Assembly (NCBI GenBank): GCA_963844655.1
Contig: CAWJPA010000007.1
Coordinates: 310,001-374,000, forward strand
Origin: JASHPR01 sp963844655
Lineage (GTDB): Bacteria; Actinomycetota; Actinomycetes; Streptosporangiales; Streptosporangiaceae
Direction of reading: 5' to 3'
DNA: 64,000 nucleotides
Positions 52,805 to 60,968 of the stretch are shown here, piece after piece. Positions within the stretch are counted from its first letter, which is position 1; the number at the start of each line of letters is the position of its first letter. Both the position numbers and the translations under genes were made by a program. Below the pieces are notes generated by a model. It was not told the origin of the DNA. It searched no databases and worked only from the letters and a program-made list of their open reading frames with translations.

Positions 52805-54248
52805 ATGTGTCTACCTGGCCAGCCGCCTGCCGTGCCAGCGACCGCTGCGGATGCAGCGGCGATGGCGGAGGCCGGGCTGGCGTACCTGGCGTCGGCGGAT
52901 ACTGCGTCGCTGACGACCGGTGAGCAGGCCGACTGCCTGCGGGCGCTGGCCCGCGCTGAGTCGCGGCATGCCGCGGCGCGGGCGCGGGTGCTGTATGCGT
53001 TTACCGCGCAGGGCGGGTATGAGGATGACGGTCATGGCAGTGCGCGGACGTGGCTGAAGTGGCAGACCCAGGCCAGCGGCGGGGCGGCCTATGCGGCGAT
53101 GACGTCGATGCAGCGGCTGGCCGCCCACCCGGCGATCGCTGAGGCGCTGGCGGCGGGGGAGGTCTCGGCGTCGTGGGCCCGGCAGGTCTGGGAGTGGACC
53201 GATGTGCTGCCCGAGTCCACGCGCCCCGACGCGGATGCCATCTTGCTGGCCGCGGCGGCGGGTGGTGCAGACCTGAGGGACCTGGCGGGTCTGGCGGAGG
53301 AGATGGTCAAGCGGACCGCACGGCCCGATCGTGATGGTGATGATGACGGGTTCCGCGACCGCAGCCTGAGCCTGGGTGTGACCATGGGCGGCGCGGGGAA
53401 GCTGCGCGCGGACCTGACCCCGCAGGCCACCGCCGCGCTGCAAGCCGTCTTGGAGGCGCTGGGCAAGCACGCTGGGCCGGAGGACTTGCGGTCGAAGTGG
53501 CAGCGCCAGCATGACGCGCTGGAAGAAGCGTGCCGGCGGCTGATCGGGTCGGGGTGCCTGCCGCAGCGCGGCGGGCAGCCCACCCAGATCCAGTTGCACA
53601 TGACCCTCGACCAGCTGCGCGGCGAGCCGGGCGCCACCAACCTGGCGTCGTCGTGGCCCGGGGCGCCCGCCGGGCCCGGGCTATGACTGCGACGCGGCGT
53701 TCGTGCCCGCCGTCACCGGCCACGTCGACCCCGACGTCGTCGACCAGCTCGCCGCCGCCCTGCTGCGCGGCGAAAACCGCGACGCGGCCACCGCCCGCCG
53801 CAAGCTCGCCGAACGGGCGGCGCGGCAGCTGATCATCGCCCGCGCCGCCGACATCCTGTCCGGGCCCGCCGGGCTGGCCGCCTACCTGCGGACCGGGCTG
53901 CTCGACGGCCCGGCCGCGTCGATGAGCCTGCCGCTGGACGTCGGTGAACTGTCCGAGTCCATCCCCGTGCACATCCGCCGGCTGCTGGCCGGGCGGGACC
54001 GGTGCTGCCGGTTCCCCGGCTGCGACCAGCCCGTCCTGGCCTGCCAGCCCCACCACATCATCCCCCGCTCCAAGGGCGGGGCCACCAGCCTGACCAACCT
54101 GATCATGCTGTGCGCGTTCCACCACCTCATCGCCATCCACCGGTGGGACTGGCAGATCGTGCTCCAGCCCGACGCGACCGTGATCGCGACCAGCCCCGAC
54201 CGCACCCGGGTCCTGCACAGCCACAGCCCACCCGCCCAGGCGGCCTGA
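52805..54248 (+). pseudogene. DUF222/HNH endonuclease (13E12-repeat family), one frameshift
   Basis: Two frames make one protein of about 481 residues, the usual length of the family. The first frame (to 53686) is the helical DUF222 domain (ALARAESRHAAARARVLYAF, GVTMGGAGKLRADLTP in part). Removing one G from the CCCGGG run near 53678 restores GYDCDAAFVPAVTGHV and leads into the HNH domain: CRFPGCDQP, HHIIPRSKGGATSLTNL, CAFHHLIAIH. Members occur in many copies in actinobacterial genomes and behave like dispersed elements. The frameshift may be a sequencing slip in a G run. Confidence 0.85.
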
Positions 54249-54358
54249 CCGGCCGGCATGTCGCGAATCGCGTGTGAGCTAATGCCGCATCAGGCTACGT
54301 TTGCCCGGTCAACGCGGCACTAGGATGTCAGCCGTCCGCCGCGTGAACGGAGATAGCC

Positions 54359-55225
54359 GTGTACCGGACGGCGTACCGTACCGTCGATGCCGACGGCCTG
54401 AAGGTCTTCTACCGCGACGCCGGCCCGCCAGACGCGCCGGCGATCCTGCTGCTGCATGGATTTCCCTCCTCCTCGCGAATGTGGCAGCCGCTGCTGGACC
54501 GGCTCGCCGGCCCGTTCCGCCTGATTGCACCGGACTATCCCGGGTTCGGGCACAGCGACGCGCCCAGCCAGACCGAGTTTGCCTACACCTTCGACCACCT
54601 GGCCGCCGTCATCGGCCGTTTCACCGAGGTCCTGGGCCTGCGCCGCTACACCCTGGTCGTGCAGGACTACGGCGGCCCGGTGGGATTCCGGCTCGCCATC
54701 GCGCATCCCGAGCGACTCGACGCGCTCATCGTCCAGAACGCCGTCGCCCACGAGGACGGGCTCGGCCCGCTGTGGCAGACCCGGCGCGAGTTCTGGGCTG
54801 ACCGCAAGGCACACGAGGCCGCGCTGCGGGAGAACTTCTTCTCCTTCGCGGCGACGCGGCAGCGCCACGTCGGGACCAGCCCGAACGCGGAGAACTACGA
54901 TCCGGACCTGTGGACCGACGAGTTCGCCTTCCTCAGCCGGCCCGGCCAGCAGGACATCCAGACCGACCTGTTCTACGACTACCGCACCAACGTCGCGAGC
55001 TACACCGCCTGGCAGGACTGGCTGCGCCAGCACCAGCCGCCACTGCTGGTCCTGTGGGGCCGCTACGACCCGTCGTTCCAAGTCGAGGAGGCCGAGGCCT
55101 ACCGCAGGGAGGTACCCGCCGCCGAGGTGCACATCCTTGACGCCGGCCACTTCGCCCTCGACGAGCAGCCCGACGCGATCGCGGACCTGACCCGGGGATT
55201 CCTGGGTCGCCTGACCCGGGAATGA
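54359..55225 (+). CDS. alpha/beta hydrolase, dehalogenase/epoxide-hydrolase type
   Basis: 288 residues, GTG start. Oxyanion motif HGFPSSS; nucleophile Asp103 in VQDYGG; acid Asp in WGRYDPSF; His in DAGHFALDEQ: the full triad is present, unlike in the 48474 hydrolase. Cap domain between strands 6 and 7 contains WADRKAHEAALRENFFSF. An Asp nucleophile points to haloalkanes, epoxides or fluoroacetate-like substrates. It stands alone between the HNH gene and the convergent TPR operon. Confidence 0.9.
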   Translation: MYRTAYRTVDADGLKVFYRDAGPPDAPAILLLHGFPSSSRMWQPLLDRLAGPFRLIAPDYPGFGHSDAPSQTEFAYTFDHLAAVIGRFTEVLGLRRYTLVVQDYGGPVGFRLAIAHPERLDALIVQNAVAHEDGLGPLWQTRREFWADRKAHEAALRENFFSFAATRQRHVGTSPNAENYDPDLWTDEFAFLSRPGQQDIQTDLFYDYRTNVASYTAWQDWLRQHQPPLLVLWGRYDPSFQVEEAEAYRREVPAAEVHILDAGHFALDEQPDAIADLTRGFLGRLTRE

Positions 55226-55255
55226 TCGCCTGCGGTGACAGCAGCCGCTGTCGGC

Positions 55256-55321
55256 TTCGCGGGCAGGACCGCGCCGCTGGCCGATGATTTCGCGGGCAGG
55301 ACCGCGCCGCTGGCCGATGAT
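55256..55321. repeat. 33-bp perfect tandem duplication
   Basis: Two identical 33-base units (55256-55288 and 55289-55321), each beginning TTCGCGGGCAGG. As 33 is a multiple of three, an ORF running through it (55235-55459, GTG start) would repeat FAGRTAPLADD, but that ORF overlaps the end of the TPR gene and is not convincing. It lies in the convergent spacer between the hydrolase and TPR genes. Confidence 0.8.
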
Positions 55322-55360
55322 GAGGTGGCGGCCCGCTGCGGCCTCGCCCCCACCGAGGCA

Positions 55361-56392
55361 CTAGCTGCGATTGCGGGCAGCGGTCGGTCGGAGGATCAGG
55401 GAGGCGGCGAAGCGCGAGGCGGTGGTGATTGCCACCGTCGCGATCAGCGTCGCAGGTAGGGCCTCGGTGGGAGCGACCGCCGCAGCGATCATCGCGATGA
55501 CGAACGAGGCATAGACGAGGCCCAAGGCCCTGACGACCCGGCGGGTCCGGAAGAGCGGCCGGGTCTCTGGCGGCATCCGCCAGATCTGCAAGGCCCCGAG
55601 GCAGGTGCCGAGAGCGGTGATCCCGGCGAGCCCGAGCACAACCGTCGTCCGGCTCAGTTGGATCACCGTCGTCGCGTACACGAGTCCGAGGCATGCCAGG
55701 CAGGCCATGTAGATCACGAGATTCACGACGCGGCCGACCACGACCTCGACGTTTCGGCTGTAGATGCTGGTCCGGGGCGCGGACCGGGCCGCCTGGATGA
55801 AGTGCCTGGCCGCCTGCGCCAGGCCAGCGCGGTGGAGGCTGATCCGGCCGAGTTCGTTCTGTGCGCCGCTGTGCGTCGGGTCGAGCGCGAGCGCGCGTTC
55901 CTGATGTTCGCGCGCGGCGCGCAGTTCGCGGCGGGCGAGGCTGATCTTGCCGGACACGAAATACACGTCAGGCTCGTCGGGCCCGAGACGGCGGGCGTTG
56001 GCGGCCGCCCGTTCGGCGGCTGCGTAGCTGGCCTTCGTGGCCAGCTCGGCCTGGGCTAGGCAGAGATGCGCCCGCCACGTGTTCGGCGCCAGCCGGCACG
56101 CCTCGTTCGCCGCATGGATGGCCGCCGCAGTGTCGCCCAGATGAACCTGAGCGACGCTGACCAGCCGGTAGGGCCAGTCGTCCGACGGGGCGAGGGCGAT
56201 CGAGCGGCCGGCCGCGGCCAGAGTCTCCTGGTACCGGCCGCTGCCCAGATGAGCGGCGGCGAGCATGCACCACGCCCGGCTGTGGGCCGGTTCCTCGGCC
56301 ACGATGCGCGCGAGCACGCCGGCCGCTTGGTCATAGCGTTTGAGGTCGAGCATCACCCTCGCGCGGTCAAGCTCGACCGTGACCTCGGTCAT
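55361..56392 (-). CDS. TPR protein with C-terminal membrane helices
   Basis: 343 residues from ATG 56392, in an ATGA overlap with the AAA+ gene; a longer reading would run back into that gene. Residues 1-200 hold five or six TPR units (YDQAAGVLARIVAEEPAHSR, YQETLAAAGRSIALAPSD, LRAAREHQERALALDPTH). Four hydrophobic helices lie at about 220-240, 250-270, 285-305 and 310-330. So the TPR domain faces the cytosol from a membrane anchor and may dock the AAA+ protein. No known family. Confidence 0.75.
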   Translation of the reverse strand: MTEVTVELDRARVMLDLKRYDQAAGVLARIVAEEPAHSRAWCMLAAAHLGSGRYQETLAAAGRSIALAPSDDWPYRLVSVAQVHLGDTAAAIHAANEACRLAPNTWRAHLCLAQAELATKASYAAAERAAANARRLGPDEPDVYFVSGKISLARRELRAAREHQERALALDPTHSGAQNELGRISLHRAGLAQAARHFIQAARSAPRTSIYSRNVEVVVGRVVNLVIYMACLACLGLVYATTVIQLSRTTVVLGLAGITALGTCLGALQIWRMPPETRPLFRTRRVVRALGLVYASFVIAMIAAAVAPTEALPATLIATVAITTASRFAASLILRPTAARNRS

Positions 56393-57717
56393 AGCATCCG
56401 CCGCTTCTTCAGGTAAGCGGCGAGGTCGTCGTAGGTCCCGCCCTCGTTGGCGAACAGCGCCACATTGCGCGCCGTTTCGAACCACGGGCCGAGCGACGGC
56501 TTGACCTCCCCGACCGCCTGCTCCAGGTCAGCCTGGCCGATCAGCCGGGGCGTGCCCTGCTGGACGGAGTCCATCAGGGCATGTTCGGCCGAGGTCTCAC
56601 AGATGTGGGCGATATCAGCGCCCGAGTAACCCTCGGTCAGCTCGGCCAGCCGGGCCAGGTTGACTCCGCCGACCGGTCGCTCGCGCAGGTGGTAGCGGAA
56701 CACCGCTTCCCGTGCGGGCCGGTCAGGAGGCAGCACCAGCAAGGTGCGGTCGAACCGGCCGGGCCTGCGCAGGGCGCTGTCCACGTCCCAGGGATGGTTG
56801 GTCGCGGCCAGCAGGAAGAGCCCCTCGTTGCCCGCGGTAACGTCGTCAAGTTCGAGCAGCAACTGGTTCACCGCGCTGCGCATCGGAGTGTTGCGCAACT
56901 GGCTGCGTTTCTGGCCGAGCGCGTCGACTTCGTCGAGGAACAGCACGCAGGGCGCGTGCCGCCGGGCGATGCTGAACAACTCGTGGATGTTCCGCTCGCT
57001 CTGCCCGACGAACATGTCGATGACGTCAGCAAACGACACCGACATGAACTGGGCGCCGAGTTCCCCCGCGGCCGCGCGGGCGATGAACGTCTTCCCGCAG
57101 CCGGGCGGGCCGTAGAGCAGCAGGCCGCCGCGCAGGCTCTTGCCGTACAGGCGGCGGAGTTCGGGATTGCGCATGGGCGCGAGGAATGCGGCTTCCAGCC
57201 GCTTCTTGACCTCCGCCATCCCGGCGACGTCGGCGAGCCGCAGCCCGGCCTGCTCCACATCGAACGCCCTGGCCGCCGGGTCTTCCTCGTCGGAGGCCGG
57301 GTCGTCGCCGACGAACATGGGCGGCAGCAGCCCCTGGACATCGGATTCTGCTCGCGACCAGTCGAATCCCGCAGGCTGGTCCGGGTCAGACGCCCGCTCC
57401 TGGCTGAGCGCCCGGGGCGGGTCGGGTGCCGAGGGCGGGTCGGGTGCCGGGGGCGGGCCGGGTGCCGGGGGCGGGTCGGGCGCCTGGAGCAGGGCGAGGG
57501 CCGCCGCGTTTCCTGGGTCTCGCTGGAGTATCGCGCCCACGTGGCGGACCGCCTCGTCGCGCAGTCCCGCGCTCATCAGCATCGTGGCCAGATGCACCCG
57601 CAGCGGCACGTCATCGGGCATGGCCTGGACCGCATTGCGCAGGCTGTCGAGCACGGCCGGGCTCAGGTTCCATGAGGGCCCATCCGTCAGATCGGAACAC
57701 GGATGGTTAATGACCAT
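56389..57717 (-). CDS. AAA+ ATPase with N-terminal TPR-like region
   Basis: 442 residues. Residues 20-75 look like a pair of TPR helices (VRHVGAILQRDPGNAAAL). A Pro/Ala/Asp repeat linker (79-103) follows. The single AAA+ module has Walker A GPPGCGKT (203-210), Walker B LFLDEVDA (259-266), sensor Asn307 and Arg fingers in RRPGRFDR, as in CDC48/FtsH/katanin-like remodellers. No protease domain. The partner gene encodes a membrane TPR protein; together they resemble an unfoldase or chaperone with a membrane adaptor. Substrate unknown. Confidence 0.85.
   Translation of the reverse strand: MVINHPCSDLTDGPSWNLSPAVLDSLRNAVQAMPDDVPLRVHLATMLMSAGLRDEAVRHVGAILQRDPGNAAALALLQAPDPPPAPGPPPAPDPPSAPDPPRALSQERASDPDQPAGFDWSRAESDVQGLLPPMFVGDDPASDEEDPAARAFDVEQAGLRLADVAGMAEVKKRLEAAFLAPMRNPELRRLYGKSLRGGLLLYGPPGCGKTFIARAAAGELGAQFMSVSFADVIDMFVGQSERNIHELFSIARRHAPCVLFLDEVDALGQKRSQLRNTPMRSAVNQLLLELDDVTAGNEGLFLLAATNHPWDVDSALRRPGRFDRTLLVLPPDRPAREAVFRYHLRERPVGGVNLARLAELTEGYSGADIAHICETSAEHALMDSVQQGTPRLIGQADLEQAVGEVKPSLGPWFETARNVALFANEGGTYDDLAAYLKKRRML
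57418..57489. repeat. 18-bp tandem repeats in the AAA+ gene linker
   Basis: About four 18-base units of the type GCCGGGGGCGGGTCGGGT, each encoding a six-residue AP-D/G-PP-x unit on the minus strand. Such repeats can expand or contract and so change linker length. Confidence 0.7.
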
Positions 57718-57719
57718 CC
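57701..57719. promoter_or_regulatory. palindrome over the AAA+ start codon
   Basis: GGATGGT (57701-57707) is inverted as ACCATCC (57713-57719) around TAATG. It covers the ATG at 57717 and could be an operator or an RNA hairpin that hides the start. No regulator is nearby. Confidence 0.4.
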
Positions 57720-57748
57720 CTGCGGTAAGGACCCAGCATTCCAGACAT

Positions 57749-57808
57749 CCCCGTCAAGACGGGGCCAGGAGCCCAGGCAGCCCACCACCTCCGCGGTGAT
57801 GGGCTGCC
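57749..57808 (-). terminator. hairpins after the DHA2 exporter gene
   Basis: Two hairpins downstream of the exporter stop: a 14-bp stem with one mismatch (57776-57789 with 57795-57808, five-base loop) and CCCCGTC/GACGGGG (57749-57764). The first probably ends the exporter transcript. Confidence 0.55.
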
Positions 57809-57868
57809 CGAGCGGGGCGCCGCCTGGGATGGGCGCTGCCTCGGGGGCGTGCCCGGGGCGCGCGCCCG

Positions 57869-59338
57869 TTAGGCAGCTGGCTGACGGGTGCGGCTGCGGA
57901 TGACCATCAAGACGACCAGGAACGCGAGGACATCGAACACCGCGGCCAGCGTGAACGCGCTGGCCATGCCGTGCACGACGATGTGCTGCAGCTGCGCCAG
58001 CGGGTTCAGGTGAGCGACCGGGTGCTGCTGGGCGTTCCGGGTGGCCGTGCTGTACGCGGTGACCAGGATGGCCAGCCCGAGTGACCCGCCGACCTGCTGG
58101 GTGACGTTCACCATGCTGGACGCGGCACCCGAGTCCTCGGGCCGCACGCCCGCCAGCGACGCCATGGTCAGCGGCACGAAGACCACTCCCATGCCCGCGC
58201 CGATCAGCAGCATCGGGCCGAGGACCCCGGCCAGGTAGCCCGTGCCCGGGGCGATCCGGGACAGCCAGGCCATGCCGGCGACCACCGGCAGCAGGCCGGT
58301 GATCATGAGCGGCGTGGCGCCGAACCTGGCCAGCAGCCGGGGCGACAGCCGGGACACCGCGAACAGCGCGAACGTCATCGGCAGGAATGAGATCCCGGCC
58401 CGCAGCGGGCTGAACCCCAGGATGTTCTGGACGAACTGGGTGAGGAAGTAGAACATCCCGAACATGCCGGCCACCAGCAGCAGCCGGGTGATGTAGGAGC
58501 CGGACCGGGCGCGGTCGGCGAACAGCCGCAGCGGGGTGATCGGCTGCCGGGCGTGGGCCTCGTTGACCACGAACAGGGCGAGCAGCACGGCCGCGGCTGC
58601 GAACGCGCCCAGCGCGACCCGGTTGCTCCATCCGTCCTCGGCGGCGCGGATGAAGCCGTACACCAGCAAGGTCATGCCCGCGGTCGAGGTCACCGCGCCG
58701 GCGATGTCGAACCGCCCGGGCTGGCGTTCCGACTCGGTCAGGAACATCGGGGCCAGGAGGGCGACGATGATGCCGATCGGCACGTTGATGAACAGAACCC
58801 AGCGCCAGGACACCCATTCGGTGATCACACCGCCGAGCACCAGGCCGAGCGAGCCGCCGCCCATGGCCACGGCCGTGTAGATGCTGAGCGCCCGGGTGCG
58901 CTCCCGGCCCTCGGTGAAGCTGGACGCGATCAGTGCGAGCACCGCTGGTGACGCGATCGCGCCGCCGACGCCCTGCACCGCGCGCGCCGCGAGCAGCCAG
59001 GGGGCCGAGGTCGCGAGCCCGCCGGCCAGCGACGCGGCCGTGAACAACGCGATGCCCGCGATGAAGACCCGCCGCCTGCCGAGGATGTCGCCGGCCCGGC
59101 CCCCGAGCAGCAGCAGGCCGCCGAACGTCAGCGTGTAGGCGTTGAGCACCCAGGACAAGCTGGCTTCGGAGAAGTGGAGGCCGTGGGCGATGCTCGGCAG
59201 AGCGATGTTCACCACGGTCATGTCGAGGATGATCATGAGCTGCGCGCCGAGCACCAGCGCCAGGGCGATGCCGCGGCGGTCGGGACGGCGGGTAGCCCGC
59301 CGTTCCGTCGTGACCTGCGTTATCGACGTAGTCGACAT
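57869..59338 (-). CDS. MFS drug exporter, DHA2 (EmrB/QacA) family
   Basis: 489 residues from ATG 59338, which follows GGAAGG; the longer reading of 40 residues runs through the operator region. Fourteen predicted helices. Motif D1 LDMTVVNIALPSI, motif A GGRAGDILGRRRVF, motif C GGSLGLVLGGVITEW. Proton-driven export of drugs or toxic compounds. It is divergent from a TetR gene with two operators between them, the classic drug-efflux layout. Confidence 0.93.
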   Translation of the reverse strand: MSTTSITQVTTERRATRRPDRRGIALALVLGAQLMIILDMTVVNIALPSIAHGLHFSEASLSWVLNAYTLTFGGLLLLGGRAGDILGRRRVFIAGIALFTAASLAGGLATSAPWLLAARAVQGVGGAIASPAVLALIASSFTEGRERTRALSIYTAVAMGGGSLGLVLGGVITEWVSWRWVLFINVPIGIIVALLAPMFLTESERQPGRFDIAGAVTSTAGMTLLVYGFIRAAEDGWSNRVALGAFAAAAVLLALFVVNEAHARQPITPLRLFADRARSGSYITRLLLVAGMFGMFYFLTQFVQNILGFSPLRAGISFLPMTFALFAVSRLSPRLLARFGATPLMITGLLPVVAGMAWLSRIAPGTGYLAGVLGPMLLIGAGMGVVFVPLTMASLAGVRPEDSGAASSMVNVTQQVGGSLGLAILVTAYSTATRNAQQHPVAHLNPLAQLQHIVVHGMASAFTLAAVFDVLAFLVVLMVIRSRTRQPAA

Positions 59339-59411
59339 GAATGCCTTCCGGAGAGATGCTGCGGGCCGGCGGACGGGTTGTCGTCCCGGCCCGTGTTGCC
59401 TAGTATGTAAG

Positions 59412-59426
59412 TGGAGGCCGCCTCCG
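59412..59426. promoter_or_regulatory. TetR operator A of the exporter pair
   Basis: TGGAGGCCGCCTCCG: GGAGG-N3-CCTCC palindrome with near-matching flanks. It shares its form with the site at 59436-59450. Confidence 0.75.
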
Positions 59427-59435
59427 ATAACTATA

Positions 59436-59450
59436 CGGAGGCACCCTCCG
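59436..59450. promoter_or_regulatory. TetR operator B of the exporter pair
   Basis: CGGAGGCACCCTCCG: perfect six-base arms around CAC. Centre-to-centre distance from operator A is 24 bases. An AT-rich stretch with TATAGT on the minus strand lies between them, where the exporter promoter is likely to be. Confidence 0.75.
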
Positions 59451-59479
59451 CTTTGCAACTCGAATTAAGGTGAGGGCCG

Positions 59480-60175
59480 ATGAGCAGGACCGGCGGACCG
59501 GGCCAGGTTCCGGCCGGCGGGCCGCGTCCGAGCGGACCGGGCCAGGTTCCGGCCGGCGGGCCGCGTCCGAGCGGACCGGAGCAGGTTCCGGCCGCTGAGC
59601 CGCGTCCGATGCGTGCCGACGCGCAGCGCAACTACGCCCGGCTGCTGAGCGCGGCGGCGGCGGTGTTCGCCGAGCACGGCGCGGACGACGCGTCGCTCGA
59701 GGAGATCGCCCGGCGGGCGGGCGTAGGAATCGGCACGCTCTACCGGCACTTCCCGACCCGGCAGGCGCTGCTCGAGGCCGTGTACCGCGATCAGGTGGAG
59801 GCGCTCCGTCTCCGGGCCGACGAGCTGCTCGAGTCCGATTCGCCCGGCGACGCGCTGGCCGCCTGGGTGCGGGCCATGGTCGCGTTCAGCAGCACCAAGC
59901 ACACCCTGACCACGGCGCTGCTGGCCACGCTGGGCAAGGAATCCGAGCTCCTGTCGTCGTGCAGCAAGGTGATCCGCGACTCGGCCGATGCCCTAGTCGG
60001 CCGGGCCCAGAAGGCGGGGGTCGTGCGCGAAGACGTCGACGCCAAGGACGTGATCCGGCTGGTCCATGCGGTGAACATCGCGACCCAGCACGCGGCGTCC
60101 GACCCCGGGCAGACCGACCGGCTCCTCGGGCTGGTCCTGGACGGCCTGCGGCCCCAGCCGGCCGGCGCCGCCTGA
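59480..60175 (+). CDS. TetR-family repressor with repeated N-terminal tail
   Basis: 231 residues, ATG 59480. The first 43 residues are three 13-residue repeats of the type GPGQVPAGGPRPS, encoded by 39-base repeats. The DNA-binding domain follows: LEEIARRAGVGIGTLYRHFP, near residues 73-92. The C-terminal domain is of the short TetR_C type for SbtR-like regulators. Divergent from the DHA2 exporter; likely represses it until a drug binds. An internal start at Met44 (RPMRADAQRN) is possible, and would omit the repeats. Confidence 0.9.
   Translation: MSRTGGPGQVPAGGPRPSGPGQVPAGGPRPSGPEQVPAAEPRPMRADAQRNYARLLSAAAAVFAEHGADDASLEEIARRAGVGIGTLYRHFPTRQALLEAVYRDQVEALRLRADELLESDSPGDALAAWVRAMVAFSSTKHTLTTALLATLGKESELLSSCSKVIRDSADALVGRAQKAGVVREDVDAKDVIRLVHAVNIATQHAASDPGQTDRLLGLVLDGLRPQPAGAA
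59494..59610. repeat. three 39-bp tandem repeats in the TetR gene
   Basis: Units at 59494-59532, 59533-59571 (identical) and 59572-59610 (diverged), each beginning CGGACCGG. The repeat keeps the frame and encodes the proline/glycine-rich tail. Confidence 0.85.
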
Positions 60176-60199
60176 CGCCAGGCAGCGCCTCTGCCGCCG

Positions 60200-60249
60200 C
60201 ATGGATGTACCGCCGCGGTCGCGGTAGCGACCCTTCCGGTACATCCATG
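60200..60249. repeat. nested palindrome, 13-bp outer arms and 6-bp inner stem
   Basis: CATGGATGTACCG (60200-60212) is perfectly inverted at 60237-60249; inside, GGTCGC (60217-60222) pairs with GCGACC (60227-60232) over GGTA. It sits in the convergent spacer between the TetR and PPOX genes, so it could end both transcripts. Its layout matches the element at 25716-25772. Confidence 0.8.
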
Positions 60250-60296
60250 CCCCCGAACCTGACCGCGCCCAGGCTGACGAGACGGTGGTGCGCAGC

Positions 60297-60968
60297 TCAG
60301 GAAGGAACGTCGCTGAATGCTGGGTTCACTACCGCGTCGGCCTTGACGGGGCCGACGCCGGGCGGCAGGTCCGGGGCCGACACGGGCGGCTCGAAGACCA
60401 GCCGGGCCGGTATGTGACCCGCCCACACCGGCACCGAGAAGTCGGATGGAGGGTCGATCGTGGACCCGCTGCGCGCCTTGACCGACGCGTCCTCGATCGT
60501 GACCCGCCACAGGCCGGTTTCCCTGATGTCGTCGCTGGTGAGCGGGCGCAACTGATCCCACCGGCCCGGGGTGAGGTGCTCGATCAGCGCCCGCATGGCC
60601 GCGACGGCCTCGTCGGTCTCCGTCACCTCAGTGGCGTGGCCGTGCACGGTGACCGAGCGGTAGTTCACCGAGTGGTTGCGGGCCGACCGGGCCAGCACCA
60701 GCCCGTCGAGCATGGTCGCGGTCACGCAGACCGGGCTGCTGCCGCGCATGTCGCGGAACAGGCCGGCCGCGGGGGAGCCGTGCAGGACCAGCGTGTCACC
60801 GAGGCGCGCGTGCACCATCGGCAGCACCACGGGCCGCCCGTGCCGCACGGTGGCCACGTGGCAGAACGGCACCGCGTCCAGCACCTTGTGCACGGCCGCG
60901 CTGTCGTAGCTAGCCCGGTCCGGATTGCGGCGCACCCGGGCCAGTCCCGGCTGAGCCCGGCGGCTCAC
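60297..60968 (-). CDS. pyridoxamine-5'-phosphate-oxidase-like (PPOX) flavin protein
   Basis: 223 residues from GTG 60968, in a GTGA overlap with the acetyltransferase gene. Split-barrel fold of the nitroimidazole-resistance/PPOX group: VPFCHVATVRHGRPVVLPMV, LVLHGSPAAG, NYRSVTVHGHATEV. Binds FMN or F420 in relatives. With a MocR regulator that binds PLP encoded divergently, a link to B6 metabolism is plausible but not shown. Confidence 0.85.
   Translation of the reverse strand: MSRRAQPGLARVRRNPDRASYDSAAVHKVLDAVPFCHVATVRHGRPVVLPMVHARLGDTLVLHGSPAAGLFRDMRGSSPVCVTATMLDGLVLARSARNHSVNYRSVTVHGHATEVTETDEAVAAMRALIEHLTPGRWDQLRPLTSDDIRETGLWRVTIEDASVKARSGSTIDPPSDFSVPVWAGHIPARLVFEPPVSAPDLPPGVGPVKADAVVNPAFSDVPS

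Noticed and set aside
52805..54248. Programmed frameshift between DUF222 and HNH parts
   Set aside because: No slippery heptamer or downstream pseudoknot is evident. A simple extra G in a G run explains the break.
55235..55459. 74-codon ORF through the 33-bp duplication
   Set aside because: It overlaps the 3' end of the TPR gene by about 100 bases, has no clear ribosome site and turns low-complexity at its end.
59494..59610. Regular repeats as a possible CRISPR array
   Set aside because: The 39-bp units are directly adjacent with no spacers and lie in frame inside a TetR gene.
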